A stretch of DNA of 64,000 nucleotides from Tritrichomonas musculus (Eukaryota; Parabasalia; Tritrichomonadida; Tritrichomonadidae): contig JAPFFF010000062.1 in assembly GCA_039105265.1 (NCBI GenBank), positions 496,001 through 560,000 on the forward strand, written 5' to 3'. Below the pieces are notes generated by a model. It was not told the origin of the DNA and searched no databases. It worked only from the letters and a program-made list of their open reading frames with translations. The position numbers were made by a program, and so were the translations under genes. Every line of letters begins with the position of its first letter. Position 1 is the stretch's first letter. Below are positions 30,346 through 41,222 of this stretch, one piece after another.

Positions 30346-33300
30346 TCAAGATTGCTGAAAATATTGAGAGTGGATTAATTTGAGCATATTTGATGCTTCT
30401 TCACAATTTTGATCATCAGCAAGTGAAAAGTAACGAATAGATTTATTAATATCACGCTCAACAAAAGTTCCTTTATAATAAATATAACCAAGAACAAATT
30501 GCGCTTTTAGATCATTTTGATCTGCTGCACTATTGAGATATTTAATGGCCAATGGATTTTTGTTTTCATAATAAATAATGCCAAGATTAAACTGTGCACG
30601 CGAATGGTTTTGATGTGCTGCTAATCCATAATAATGAATCGCTTTGTTAATGTCACGTGCAACATATTTCCCTTCACTATAAATGAGACCAAGGTTGTAC
30701 TGTGCACTTGGGTGATTTTGGCTCGCTGACATTGTAAAATACTGAATCGCCTTGTCAATGTCACGTGCAATAACTTTTCCTTCATAATAAATAACACCCA
30801 GATGATATTGTGCATTTAAATTGTTTTGATCTGATGAAAGATTGAAATGATGAATCGCTTTTTTAATATTTGGTGACATGAAATCACATGCTTCATAAAT
30901 TTTTCCCAGTTCGAATTGCGTTTGTGAGCTCATTTCAATATTGTTAATATTCATTAACACATTGGAAACGTCTGGACCATAACGGATATTGAATGACTCT
31001 CCTGCCAATTGTCGTATTCGTTCAAAATCAATTTCTGAATGATAATTGACATAAAACTCAAAAATTAATTCTGAAATTGAAGGCCTCTCTTTTGGGTCTT
31101 TTTTAATGCATTTATTGAAAATTTGCTCAATGCTTGAATTACTACCCAAATCATCTATTTCTTCAGAATTTCGATATTCTCTCTCCTTCATTATGTAGTA
31201 AATCATAATGCCAAGTGAATAAATGTCACTCTTCTGTGAAACTCGTCCATAAAAAACTTCTGGAGATACAAAATATTCACTTAAATCTCGTGTATACATT
31301 TTTATTTCTTTAGAAGGATATTCTTCAATCATTCGATCAAAATCAATTAGAACAGCATCTTTGTTTTCATCAATAATAATATCATTGGGTTTTAAAACTC
31401 TGTAGATGAAGTGATTGCGATGAAGATATTCGATAATGAGCATTATTTCAAATATAATAGTAAATTTATCTTTATTTGTTAAGTGAATTCTAATGATGTT
31501 TCTCAAAGTGTGGCCATTAATGAATTCAATTGCTATCATTTTTTTTTTATCATTTTTTCCAATGAATTTTGGAATTAATGGATGCTTTATTCGTGAATAA
31601 TTGAATACTTCTCTTTCATACAGTTTTGAACCTTCATATTCATAATTAAACATTTTTTTCGCAAATAATTCTTCTTTATTGATGTAATAATTTAAAGAGA
31701 CAGTGCCATAAGATCCGAATCCAATATTATGTAACCTAATGTATATATCATCATCTTTGATGTCTACTGAAGATGAATTATTATCTGATTGATAAAAAGC
31801 TTGAATTCGATTAGTCGATAATTTGGAATAACTTTTTTTGATTAGGTATCCTGAAATGCATGGAAGAATAGCTTTCCATAGAGAAAAAAAAGATATATAT
31901 ATATGATTTATAAAAAAATAACTATTGAATTTGCTAATTTCTTCATCTAAAACATGAGTGATCTCTGATTCATCGTATTGGATATTAATAAATGAATCAA
32001 ATTCTTTTTTCGATTGGCTCAAAAAGCTGATATTTAATTTTGATTTGTACGAGAAAAGTTGATGGAGAAGTGATAATTTTGATTTATGAACAATGATGAT
32101 CGTCTTTTCAAATCCAATAATGAAATGGTCTCCAAACGAATTTATCATAATTATTTCTGATATTTCGATATTTTTTAAAGTATAAATATTTTCAAATACC
32201 TTAGATACGTTAATAAAATCATAATTTGATAATACTTCTCCAAGGAATTTGTTAAATGGCATTTCGAAAAATTTATTGACAGTTTGATTAAATTTTACAT
32301 TTTGAATTATTTTAATAAATTCTATGATTAACAAATCTTCTTCATTTGAAATATTGGTCATTTGAATGTTTTCAATAATATTTTTGGAATGAACTTTTAT
32401 ATTCTTGTTTTCTGCTTTAATATTTTCACTTTTATTGACAGTTTGAGTTATTGTGTTATGATCTCCAATTTGAATGCTTTGACTGTAATTTTCGAATAAA
32501 TTAAGTATGTCATCAATCTGATATGCTTTAAAATTGTCATAAAATTCAAGAATTAATTCTGAAAGTTTTGGCCGTTCTTCAGGGTTTGTTTTCGTGCATT
32601 CATTATAAATATCTTTTAATTTTGGGAATCCATCAAATGGATCATTTATTTTTAGTATCTGTTCATCGGGCCTTTGTTCCATAATTATGTAATAAATCAT
32701 TTGACCAAGGGAATAAATATCACATTCAAATGAATATGGATCTCCTCTGGATATTTCTGGAGATGCATAAATGTGAAAAAAATAGCCTGAATAATCGCTC
32801 AGCACGTTTTTATCTTTGATGCCATCAGAAATAATCATACGATCAAAATCAATTAAAATAGCGGTGTTGCTTTCGTCAATCATCACGTTGTCTGGTTTTA
32901 AATCTCGGTAAATGAAATTTTGTTGATGAAGAAAATTAATCGTTACCATTAATTCAAAAATAATTCTGATTTTTTCATTATTCTTGAGGTGAATATTTCT
33001 TATATTTTCTAAAGTTCTGCCTTCAATGTATTCAATTGCTAAATATTCTGGAACTCCGCTAATTAAACGTTCACCAACTCCATAAAATTCTGGCAAAAGA
33101 GGAAAATGCAAATTTTCGTAGTTTTTTATTTCTCTTCTCATTAGTTTTGGGATTTCTTTATCTTTAACATTTGGATTTTTTATAGCAATTAATTTTTCCA
33201 TCCCAATATGGTAATGCAACTGAGTCTTGAATGTTGATCCAATGCCAATTAGATATATTTCAATTAAAAAATCATTTTGAATTGATGCTGTTTGCCAGTT

Positions 33301-33810
33301 TACTTGAATCCTTTGTATGTTTTGGATATGATTGTTGTTTAATTTGTTAATACTTTCTTGAATTAGATAACCAGTGATGCTTGATTTGATTTCTTCATAA
33401 ATATTTATAATAATCGAATTAAATTTTTCAATTATATTTAAAACACTCTCCGATACATAAAAACATTTATCTTTCGGTATTTCATAATTTTCATTACTTT
33501 TTGTTATGAAATAAAAATGAATCTCTTGATTACAAATGATAAATTGAGAAAGGAAAAAAGATAGATTTGACTTTTCTGTATATATTACAGTTTTGTTAAA
33601 AGAAAAGATACAAGAATATCGACTTTCTTCTTTTGCTTTGTGGAAAAAATTAACCATAATTATTTTTGATTTTTTGATGTTCGAATAAATATCAGGTTTT
33701 TCATTTAAATTGACCTTCTCTGATAAAAAAATGAAATCATACTCCAGTAAAAGTTGTCTGAACTTCTCATTAAGAGTTTTGATGTTTCCTTTATTATTGT
33801 TTGTTATCAT
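30346..33810 (-). CDS. tandem kinase-pseudokinase-Sel1 repeat protein
   Basis: 1154 residues from the ATG at 33810. A helical N-terminal domain (about 1-185) and kinase domain (about 185-430: AIKN lysine, IYRDLKPDNVM, IDFDRM in place of DFG, ERPKLSEL) are followed by a second copy of both: a helical domain (about 480-670) and a second kinase domain (about 680-930). In the second, HRD reads IYRVLKPNDI, losing the catalytic Asp and the Asn, so it is a predicted pseudokinase, while its glycine loop (GFGSYGTV) is better than that of the first. Six or so Sel1 repeats (AQYNLGLIYxEGK...DINKAIxY) finish the protein at about 965-1150. Sel1 arrays bind protein partners, so the design suggests a regulated signalling scaffold. 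The internal duplication spans the helical domain as well, so a unit of about 480 residues was copied. A paralogue with the same DRM motif lies at the right edge. Confidence 0.85.
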   Translation of the reverse strand: MITNNNKGNIKTLNEKFRQLLLEYDFIFLSEKVNLNEKPDIYSNIKKSKIIMVNFFHKAKEESRYSCIFSFNKTVIYTEKSNLSFFLSQFIICNQEIHFYFITKSNENYEIPKDKCFYVSESVLNIIEKFNSIIINIYEEIKSSITGYLIQESINKLNNNHIQNIQRIQVNWQTASIQNDFLIEIYLIGIGSTFKTQLHYHIGMEKLIAIKNPNVKDKEIPKLMRREIKNYENLHFPLLPEFYGVGERLISGVPEYLAIEYIEGRTLENIRNIHLKNNEKIRIIFELMVTINFLHQQNFIYRDLKPDNVMIDESNTAILIDFDRMIISDGIKDKNVLSDYSGYFFHIYASPEISRGDPYSFECDIYSLGQMIYYIIMEQRPDEQILKINDPFDGFPKLKDIYNECTKTNPEERPKLSELILEFYDNFKAYQIDDILNLFENYSQSIQIGDHNTITQTVNKSENIKAENKNIKVHSKNIIENIQMTNISNEEDLLIIEFIKIIQNVKFNQTVNKFFEMPFNKFLGEVLSNYDFINVSKVFENIYTLKNIEISEIIMINSFGDHFIIGFEKTIIIVHKSKLSLLHQLFSYKSKLNISFLSQSKKEFDSFINIQYDESEITHVLDEEISKFNSYFFINHIYISFFSLWKAILPCISGYLIKKSYSKLSTNRIQAFYQSDNNSSSVDIKDDDIYIRLHNIGFGSYGTVSLNYYINKEELFAKKMFNYEYEGSKLYEREVFNYSRIKHPLIPKFIGKNDKKKMIAIEFINGHTLRNIIRIHLTNKDKFTIIFEIMLIIEYLHRNHFIYRVLKPNDIIIDENKDAVLIDFDRMIEEYPSKEIKMYTRDLSEYFVSPEVFYGRVSQKSDIYSLGIMIYYIMKEREYRNSEEIDDLGSNSSIEQIFNKCIKKDPKERPSISELIFEFYVNYHSEIDFERIRQLAGESFNIRYGPDVSNVLMNINNIEMSSQTQFELGKIYEACDFMSPNIKKAIHHFNLSSDQNNLNAQYHLGVIYYEGKVIARDIDKAIQYFTMSASQNHPSAQYNLGLIYSEGKYVARDINKAIHYYGLAAHQNHSRAQFNLGIIYYENKNPLAIKYLNSAADQNDLKAQFVLGYIYYKGTFVERDINKSIRYFSLADDQNCEEASNMLKLIHSQYFQQS

Positions 33811-34086
33811 TTTAAATAAAGAGAAATAATTTGGCCTTAACGATTGTTTTCATTACTTTACAAATACTGTTTCAAAAAAAAAAGGTTTTAACGATCTGTA
33901 AAAAAAAAAATAATTATAATATGAGAAAAATAAATAGTGTTATAATTAATATTAATAAAAACATTTTAAATCAATGGGATATATGTAAAAGAAATATTAT
34001 TACATTTTCAATGAATTATTTTTCGTTTTACTCTGAAAATATAATTATTTTTTGAGAATAAAAATTGTATAACGAGATAAATAAAT
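33811..34086. other. divergent intergenic region
   Basis: 276 bases between the divergent kinase genes at 33810 and 34087 must hold both promoters. AT-rich, with no clear initiator beyond generic TCA words. Confidence 0.4.
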
Positions 34087-36105
34087 ATGAATGATGATTT
34101 TCAGCAAATATTTGAAATTCAAACAGGCCCAGATGAATGGACGCCTTGCTTATGCATTTTAAAAGGAGGTATTTTTATTATTCAACAGCTTGACGATTAT
34201 CAAAACTCAAACAGCAACCTTAACCCAGATAACAAAAGTAAATATCTTTGTTTTTTCCTTGATAATACATCCCAAGCGCATCTAACTAATAATACAGGAC
34301 GCAACTTTATATTCCGTGTTCAATCGCATCCAATTACATTAAATGATATTACAGATCTCAAATCAATATCAAATCCGAACCAAAACACAGAAATAAAAAA
34401 CCAATATTTTAAATTTACTTCGAAATCCAGTTCATTAGGATGGCTTACATTCCGATGTAATTCAAATGAAGAAGCCAAATCGTTTGTTTCATCGATTCGT
34501 TTTCATAAATTATTACAGCCCGAGAAAGAAAAAATTCGAATGTCAATGTTTCGTCCCATTAAAGAGATCGGGAAAGGCACCTACGGCCGTGTTCAATTAT
34601 GTCAAAAAATTGACACAAACGAAATTTTTGCCGTTAAGTGCATCAACAAGAAACAACTCTACGCTTCAAACAGGTTACAAACAGCAATTGCTGAAAACCA
34701 TATTTTGAAGAGTATCTCGTTTCCATTCATAATCAATCTTTACTACGCGTTTCAAAATAAATCAAACTTTTTCTTAGTGCTTGAATATGTTCCAGGAGGT
34801 GACCTGAAGTACAGAATTGACTCATCAAAAAGTTGTAAACTTCGAAAAGAAAAAGTTGAACAAAAAAATCAAGATTCCCAGAAAAAAGACGATGCTGTAA
34901 TCAAAAGTTATTCAGTTGTCTTTAATTACCACAAAAATCAGAATTACGTCGATTTCAATGAAAAGTGCCAAAATAAACTGATTCACCATGCTAAGTCAAT
35001 TGAATTCCAAGACGATGAATTTGAAAAACAAGTCGAGACACAGAGTGATTCCGCTAATTTTGCAAATTCTGATAATGGACCAAATAGTCCCTCAAAAAGT
35101 TCATGTTTAAAATTTTTTTGTAGTTCTCCACTGAAGTCGAGTAATGATCCTCCTTTCCCTGTGTCACAGTCAGACAACCAGCTACCGAAGTCCACTTTTC
35201 CGAGCTCTCAATCGGACAACAACTTGAATGGTAATGTAACCGCCAAAACCGCCAATTTCAATAGAAAAAGTGGATGTATCATTCAAAGGATTGAGTTGGA
35301 CGATGTTCGTCTTTATGTGGCCGAAATCTCACTGGCCTTGAATCACCTCCATCAAAACGGTTGCATCTATCGTGATTTGAAGCCTGAAAACGTTTTAATC
35401 AACGATGACGGACATGTCAAATTGACTGATTTTGGACTGTCCAAAGAGCTCGACTGTTGTGACAGCACTAAGACTTTCTGTGGCACTTACGAGTACTTGG
35501 CGCCTGAAATTGTCAAAGCTGTTCCGTACACGAACAAAGTTGACTGGTGGGCCCTCGGCATTCTGATTTACGAGATGATATTCAACAGGACTCCTTTTCG
35601 CGTGATTGATGGGGAAACAGGCGAAATCAACCAAGTTAAAACGATAGATAAAATTGTGAACAAAAATTTTATCATGCCAAATTGTCCTGACCAAAACTTG
35701 GCGAAACTCATTTACGGCCTCCTTGAAAAAGATCCGTTAAAACGGTTTGGATTCAAAGAACTGAAAAATAATGAATTCATGAAAGTTCTGGATTTTGACA
35801 AGGTTATACGAAAGGAGATAAAACCGTTGTACTTGCCTCAAATTGATGACCAAATAATGATTCAAATTAAAGAAAATTCACCAACTTCTCAAAAAGAGAA
35901 AAATTTGCAATTATCAGGCGATTTGTCTGAGAGTAGCGACGTGCTTGATAGTATGCTTCGTTTTAATGAACTGTTTGTTGATGGCGATGACGATGATATT
36001 AATTTCAAAAGTTTCTCTTATAATTATGAAACTGAAATTATATTACCAGATCCTCCTCAAGCAGATGTTATTATTACAGAAATTGATGATCAATCAATTG
36101 AATGA
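34087..36105 (+). CDS. PH domain-AGC kinase (PKB/Akt-like) with a large insert
   Basis: 672 residues. Residues 1-142 form a PH-like domain ([15 protein letters not shown] ... [22 protein letters not shown]). The kinase domain starts at 155: IGKGTYGRV (161-169), AVK lysine 184, a long low-complexity insert (about 245-405, rich in Ser/Asn/Lys) between the hinge and the catalytic loop, YRDLKPEN near 427, DFG near 446, activation loop [14 protein letters not shown], and an AGC tail ending in FKSFSY (near 639), the hydrophobic motif. PH plus T-loop plus hydrophobic motif is the PKB design: PH binds phosphoinositides and PDK1/TORC2-type inputs phosphorylate the T-loop and the tail. All catalytic residues are present. 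The insert replaces the region between subdomains V and VIb, a feature also of MAST/LATS-type kinases, so the exact subfamily is open. Confidence 0.85.
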   Translation: MNDDFQQIFEIQTGPDEWTPCLCILKGGIFIIQQLDDYQNSNSNLNPDNKSKYLCFFLDNTSQAHLTNNTGRNFIFRVQSHPITLNDITDLKSISNPNQNTEIKNQYFKFTSKSSSLGWLTFRCNSNEEAKSFVSSIRFHKLLQPEKEKIRMSMFRPIKEIGKGTYGRVQLCQKIDTNEIFAVKCINKKQLYASNRLQTAIAENHILKSISFPFIINLYYAFQNKSNFFLVLEYVPGGDLKYRIDSSKSCKLRKEKVEQKNQDSQKKDDAVIKSYSVVFNYHKNQNYVDFNEKCQNKLIHHAKSIEFQDDEFEKQVETQSDSANFANSDNGPNSPSKSSCLKFFCSSPLKSSNDPPFPVSQSDNQLPKSTFPSSQSDNNLNGNVTAKTANFNRKSGCIIQRIELDDVRLYVAEISLALNHLHQNGCIYRDLKPENVLINDDGHVKLTDFGLSKELDCCDSTKTFCGTYEYLAPEIVKAVPYTNKVDWWALGILIYEMIFNRTPFRVIDGETGEINQVKTIDKIVNKNFIMPNCPDQNLAKLIYGLLEKDPLKRFGFKELKNNEFMKVLDFDKVIRKEIKPLYLPQIDDQIMIQIKENSPTSQKEKNLQLSGDLSESSDVLDSMLRFNELFVDGDDDDINFKSFSYNYETEIILPDPPQADVIITEIDDQSIE

Positions 36106-37492
36106 TTGATAAATTTTGTTATTAAAGTTATAACTATAGTTTTTATTCTTATTATATGTTATATATATATTTTGTAAATCATATGACTCCACCTTATCTA
36201 ATAGAGTTTGATACAAGGGATCCAAAATGGATTATCTATTACTATATAATAATAATTGGGAGACACCACTCAAAAAATAAACCTCTTCCAATAATAAAAT
36301 AATCTTTTAATATTATAATAATATTTTTGAATTGGAAGTAATTTATTAATACATTCAGTTGAAATTAAGCTAGCTAAAATCAATTTGATTATTCACACCT
36401 AAAGCTAAAATCATTTTGATGGCATTCGAAGGCAAATTATTAATCTTTACTTTTTGTATATACAATGTAATTACACAGGACGATAGAAATTACATATGTA
36501 AATACATATGTAATTATCCGTAAATTTTTTTATTTGAAAAATATTTTTATCTTCAAAAATTTAATCAATTAAAATAAAAAAGCATGAATATAAAGCTGGA
36601 AAAATATTTATTCATTTATTATTGCTAATAAATTATTAAAACTAAGATATTTCTTTAATTATTCTTTTGATGGTGTAAAATGGCTCTTTGAATTTTTTAT
36701 AAAATTCTAATTTGATTTCGACTTATTATGATTGGCCAAATCATTTTGATTTATTTATTCGATGTATTTGAATTATTTTATAATAGTACCGATGTACAAA
36801 ACCTTTTTTCTATGATATTTTGCTTGTAATTATATCTATCAGATAAAATCATCTGTGATAACATGGTTTTTTGATCAAAATCATCAAGAGTTAATGAAAA
36901 ATAGTTTTTATTTTTAGATTATGAATAAAAATATTGTTTTAAACATAAATAACTGATTTACATCAAAACTTTTGATTTTATAAAAAGTTACGTTAAAATG
37001 TTACGTTACTAAAAAAGTTCATTTTTCGAAAAATGAACTTTTTTATGATTACAGGTTAAGTAAGAACTTTTTTATATATTAAAATAAAATTTTTAATTTG
37101 TAATTTCAAAAAATAAAAATATTTTTTCTTAATAATATGGCTATATCTTTATTTTTAAAGAAAAACGTTATGTTCTTAAAGAATTCAAAAAACTTTTTTG
37201 AATTGCGAGATGACCAATTTCTTGTTTTTGAATTTTCTATCTATCGTTTTCTCTTTTTCATTGTCTGTATTGCTGCATAAAAAAGCTTTTTAATATAAAT
37301 TTATTTTTTTTATTATTATTTTTAATATTAAAGTAAATAAAATATTAATAATTAAATAAATATATGATTTAAAATTATAAAATTATAACTATAATTATAA
37401 TATTCTTGATAAATCATAAGATATAGTGAAAGTATAATTCAATTACTCATAATTGTCGGTTAACCATATTCTCAATATTTGAATGCTTAATA
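36106..37492. other. 1.4-kb AT-rich intergenic region
   Basis: No coding sequence. It holds the 34-bp perfect palindrome at 37011, repeated TACATATGTAA words near 36490, and GTTACGTTAAAATGTTACGTTAC near 36987. Confidence 0.5.
37011..37044. repeat. perfect 34-bp palindrome
   Basis: AAAAAAGTTCATTTTTC followed immediately by its exact inverse complement. It lies in non-coding DNA 460 bases before the hexosaminidase gene. Likely a cruciform or a foldback remnant; function unknown. Confidence 0.7.
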
Positions 37493-37499
37493 TCATTTG
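37493..37499 (+). promoter_or_regulatory. initiator-like TCATTTG
   Basis: TCATTTG with A at 37495 is 12 bases before the ATG at 37507, the spacing expected for a trichomonad initiator and short leader. Confidence 0.45.
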
Positions 37500-37506
37500 A
37501 TCCAAA

Positions 37507-39480
37507 ATGTTTTTATTACTTCTTTCTCTTGCTTATTCGCACCTAACACATATTATTCCAAAAGCTTATTTTTCTGCTGAGATTTCAGGCGAGCCCTGGA
37601 AACTTGTCGAAGGTTTACAAATCGGAATCGATCCATCATTAGGAAGTTTTGCTCAAGAAGATACCGAATTTTTCGTCGAATCCATTTATATTCCAACAGG
37701 AATTCGACTTCAAATTGTCAAATCCACCGATGTTAAGTTAGGAATTCAAGTTATTCCAAGCAAAGATCAATTTTATCGTATTAATATGTCTCCTGATATC
37801 GTTGAAATCCAAGCATCCAATCACGAACAATTATTCTATGCTTATCAAAGTCTTCTCCAACTCTTACCACCACAAATCTATTGCAATAAGAAAGTAGAAA
37901 ATCCACCAGAATGGGTAGCTCCATGCACACTTGTAGAAGATCGCCCCAGATTCCAATGGCGTGGTGTAATGATAGATGTTTGCCGTCATTTCTTTGATGT
38001 TGATACAATCAAATCAATCATTGATGGAATGAGTCATTACAAACTTAACGTACTTCATTTCCACCTTACCGAAGATCAAGGCTGGCGTTTAGAAATGCGT
38101 AATTTCCCCAATTTAACCCTCTACGGCTCCAAGCGTGATGGATCACCCAAGCATCATGATGCAGGTCACCTTGATGGCATCCCATATGGACCTTTCTATT
38201 ACTCTGAAGAAGATATTAAAGAAATCATTGAATATGGCCGAGTCAGATGTGTCAATATTATCCCAGAAATAGAAATGCCAGGTCATGCACTTTCCTTACT
38301 CGCAGGTTACCCACAATACTCATGCACAGGCGGACCATTCAAGCCCCGATGCTTCTGGGGAGTTGAGCAAGACATTATCTGTGCAGGTAATGATGAAGCC
38401 ATTGCATTCCTCGAGCGTGTCCTTGATGATGTCCTTGAAATGTTTGACAGTGTCTTCATTCATTGCGGTGGTGATGAATGCCCACGAACACGATGGCAAA
38501 CATGTCCTAAATGCCAAAAAAGAATCAAAGATGAAGGCCTTAAAAACGAAGATCAACTTCAATGCTGGTTTACACAACACTTTGCCAAATATCTTGAAAG
38601 TAAAGGCAGACGTTTAATTGGCTGGGATGAAATCTTAAGCGGCGACCTTCCATTCCCTGAATCAACAGTAGTTATGTCTTGGAGAGGTGTCAGTGGTGGC
38701 CAAAAAGCAGCCAAACTTGGTCATGATGTCGTCATGTCACCAAACACAAACTTGTACTTAGATTATTGGCAATTTGCAGCACCAGAACCTTATGAATACA
38801 TTGGCGGATTAGTCACCGCATATAACATCTATCATTATGAACCAACAGCTGGCCTTGACGAACAATACCACAAGAACATTCTCGGTATTCAAGGCAACCT
38901 TTGGAGTGAGTATGTATGGGAAAGAAGTGATTGCCAATACAAACTTTTCCCTCGTATTTTAAGTGTAGCTGAAACTGCCTGGTCCGACGTTGAACTACGT
39001 GATTGGCCTCGTTTCATGATGTTCTACACTCGCCATCATAAGGATGCACTTGCTGCTATGGGCGTTGTCGATGCTGGCCTTCAGTACGGTACCTTGGGCA
39101 AATGGGATGAAGGCGATCTTCCAGTGAGTAAATGGGTTTCTGTCGAATTCCCAGTTGATGATTGCTTGAACCAGAAAGGAACTATTGAAGCTGGCTTCAT
39201 TTATCGTTCTGGTATGGACACTAAAGTTCGTAACGTTAAGTTCTTGTTCGACGGAGCTGTAGTTGCTGAGGATAACCACGAAGGTTTGGTAGCTGAGTTC
39301 GCTGTCAAGAACATTTACACATTCAATACTGATAAAAAGCCAAGTGGAAAGATTTCCATCCAGGCTGAAATGATGTGTGAAAATAATGATAATTGTGCTG
39401 GAACAATTTACGTTTACTGTGTTCAAATGGTAAATAATGAAAAAGATCGTGAAGCTCCTTTAAGGAATTATGATTTTTAA
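37507..39480 (+). CDS. secreted beta-N-acetylhexosaminidase (GH20)
   Basis: 657 residues. An N-terminal signal peptide (MFLLLLSLAYS..., about 1-16) is followed by the GH20 N-terminal alpha/beta domain (about 20-140) and the TIM barrel: WRGVMIDVCRHF, LNVLHFHLTEDQGWR, IPEIEMPGHALS, FIHCGGDEC (near 317-324; Asp-Glu are the catalytic pair of the substrate-assisted mechanism), VMSWRG, LGIQGNLWSEYV and AETAWS. It removes terminal GlcNAc/GalNAc from glycans and should be lysosomal or secreted; trichomonads secrete such enzymes to degrade host mucin. The length matches eukaryotic hexosaminidases. The codons are notably less AT-rich than neighbouring genes, consistent with high expression. Confident call. 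Confidence 0.95.
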   Translation: MFLLLLSLAYSHLTHIIPKAYFSAEISGEPWKLVEGLQIGIDPSLGSFAQEDTEFFVESIYIPTGIRLQIVKSTDVKLGIQVIPSKDQFYRINMSPDIVEIQASNHEQLFYAYQSLLQLLPPQIYCNKKVENPPEWVAPCTLVEDRPRFQWRGVMIDVCRHFFDVDTIKSIIDGMSHYKLNVLHFHLTEDQGWRLEMRNFPNLTLYGSKRDGSPKHHDAGHLDGIPYGPFYYSEEDIKEIIEYGRVRCVNIIPEIEMPGHALSLLAGYPQYSCTGGPFKPRCFWGVEQDIICAGNDEAIAFLERVLDDVLEMFDSVFIHCGGDECPRTRWQTCPKCQKRIKDEGLKNEDQLQCWFTQHFAKYLESKGRRLIGWDEILSGDLPFPESTVVMSWRGVSGGQKAAKLGHDVVMSPNTNLYLDYWQFAAPEPYEYIGGLVTAYNIYHYEPTAGLDEQYHKNILGIQGNLWSEYVWERSDCQYKLFPRILSVAETAWSDVELRDWPRFMMFYTRHHKDALAAMGVVDAGLQYGTLGKWDEGDLPVSKWVSVEFPVDDCLNQKGTIEAGFIYRSGMDTKVRNVKFLFDGAVVAEDNHEGLVAEFAVKNIYTFNTDKKPSGKISIQAEMMCENNDNCAGTIYVYCVQMVNNEKDREAPLRNYDF

Positions 39481-39819
39481 TAAATCATTAGCTTTTTATT
39501 TTATTTTATTTTGTTTATTTTTCTTCATAAGTTGAGAATAATAGTTCAACAATGCTGATTAAACTGAAATTCCAAACTCAGACCTTTTAGGACATTAATT
39601 TGACCTATCTTTGACCTAATTTTTTTTTTTTTGATATTGGAAAAGATTTTTTTTTTATAAAAAAATTGCTTTTATTCAATGAATACAAGCAACTTCAAAA
39701 ATTTGAAATTCTTATTGAATCAAAACTTTGTATATAATAAGAATAGACTTCATTAATTACATCCTCAATTAAATCAATCAAAATTCAACCAAGTGTTGCA
39801 CAATGTATGTTTTAATGCA
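39481..39819. other. intergenic after hexosaminidase
   Basis: No gene visible; T runs follow the stop codon. Confidence 0.4.
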
Positions 39820-40000
39820 TTACAAATGATTCCAAATTTCAAACCATTGTAAAATGATCATTCTTACATTAATTGAGAGTTTAACAATTCCATTAAAATC
39901 TAAAGCAACATTTATTTTGTCAAATTGATCTTTGATTGTTGTATCAGGCTTGATGTGAGCTCAATCCAATGCTTCCAAGATTAGAAGAGGACATTTTAAC
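39820..40000 (-). pseudogene. coding-like scrap of unknown family
   Basis: The minus strand reads IKPDTTIKDQFDKINVALDF in coding style to a stop at 39820, with one in-frame stop just upstream (ALD-stop-AH). Composition is coding-like but I recognise no family; probably the remains of a gene end. Confidence 0.25.
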
Positions 40001-40149
40001 AAAATCAGGTATTGTTTTTCGTTTTTTATATAAAAAAAAAAAAAAAAATGAAAAACGATGAACTCATTGTCATTCCATAAACTAAAAATCAAAAGTCAGA
40101 CCACTTTTTTTGAAAATTAATTAAATCAATTATTCGCAATTAAATCTAG

Positions 40150-40155
40150 TCAATT
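40150..40155 (+). promoter_or_regulatory. initiator-like TCAATT
   Basis: TCAATT with A at 40152 lies seven bases before the ATG at 40159, the same arrangement as at 1617. Confidence 0.4.
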
Positions 40156-40158
40156 AAG

Positions 40159-40935
40159 ATGCCATTTTACACCCTAATTATTTTTTATAAAATGTCAGTA
40201 ACTAATAAATTAGCAATTCAACAACTTTCATCTTTCATAAAGAAGGGAAAAGTAACCGTATTTACTGGTGCAGGAATGAGTACTGCTTCAGGTCTTCCTG
40301 ATTTTCGTTCAGCCAAAGATGGAATGTGGGGAAAAATTGATCCTGCTGCTGTTGCTTCTACAAATGCTTTACATTACAATTACGATCTTTTCAAAAAGTT
40401 TTATAAAATGCGATTAAACGGTTTAGAAGGTATTCTACCTAATAATGGACATATAATTCTGTCGAATTGGGAGAAAAAAGGTTTATTAACTGGATTAATT
40501 ACTCAGAATGTTGACGGTCTTCATGATGCAGCAGGATCGCAGAAAATAGCTACGCTTCATGGTCGTTTAAGGAAAATATTTTGTCAAGATTGCAAAGAAC
40601 CATCTACAATTGAAGACTTTATGAACGATAAAGATTGTCCAAAATGCCATGGTAAGTTAAGACCAGGTGTTGTGCTTTTTGGGGAAATGTTACCTGAGGA
40701 TCAGCTTGATCTTGCATCAAAATGGACAAATGAATGCAATACTTTTATTGTGCTTGGTTCATCACTTCAGGTTTCCCCAGCTAACTCATTTCCTCAATTA
40801 GCTAAAATGAATAAAGCTAAATTAGTTATAATTAATCGAGATCCAACTGATCTTGATTATATGGCCGATTTGGTTTTCCATGATCCTATTGTTCAAGTTC
40901 TAGAAGAAACTGATAAAGCAATGGAAAATCTCTGA
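40159..40935 (+). CDS. sirtuin (NAD-dependent protein deacylase)
   Basis: 258 residues from the ATG at 40159; a second ATG 11 codons later is equally possible, as the first residues are hydrophobic and not conserved. Full catalytic set: GAGMSTASGLPDFRS (NAD binding), TQNVDGLH, the catalytic His in LHG, a zinc module FCQDCK ... CPKCHG with four cysteines, RPGVVLFGE, and GSSLQVSPA. Sirtuins remove acetyl or longer acyl groups from lysines using NAD. The small single-domain form resembles bacterial/archaeal and SIRT-class enzymes alike; I do not assign a class. Gene intact and alone. Confidence 0.95.
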   Translation: MPFYTLIIFYKMSVTNKLAIQQLSSFIKKGKVTVFTGAGMSTASGLPDFRSAKDGMWGKIDPAAVASTNALHYNYDLFKKFYKMRLNGLEGILPNNGHIILSNWEKKGLLTGLITQNVDGLHDAAGSQKIATLHGRLRKIFCQDCKEPSTIEDFMNDKDCPKCHGKLRPGVVLFGEMLPEDQLDLASKWTNECNTFIVLGSSLQVSPANSFPQLAKMNKAKLVIINRDPTDLDYMADLVFHDPIVQVLEETDKAMENL

Positions 40936-41222
40936 CTAATAATCGATCCTTTACTTTTTAAATAGATGAAATAATTCTACATATATTTGGTGATGATTAT
41001 TAAAAAATTGGTTTTGAAAATATTATTAATGAAATTCCAAATTGGTATGATATTTATTAAACTATTTTTCATTTTTCTGATTATATTTATATCCTAAATA
41101 TATATAGTTCGTCAATATATTATATTTTTTGAATAACTTAATGATACAAAAGAGTTTTCATGAGGTAAATCTATTTTTTAATTTTGAAAAAATAAATGGT
41201 CATATATTCGTTTTTTCTTTGA

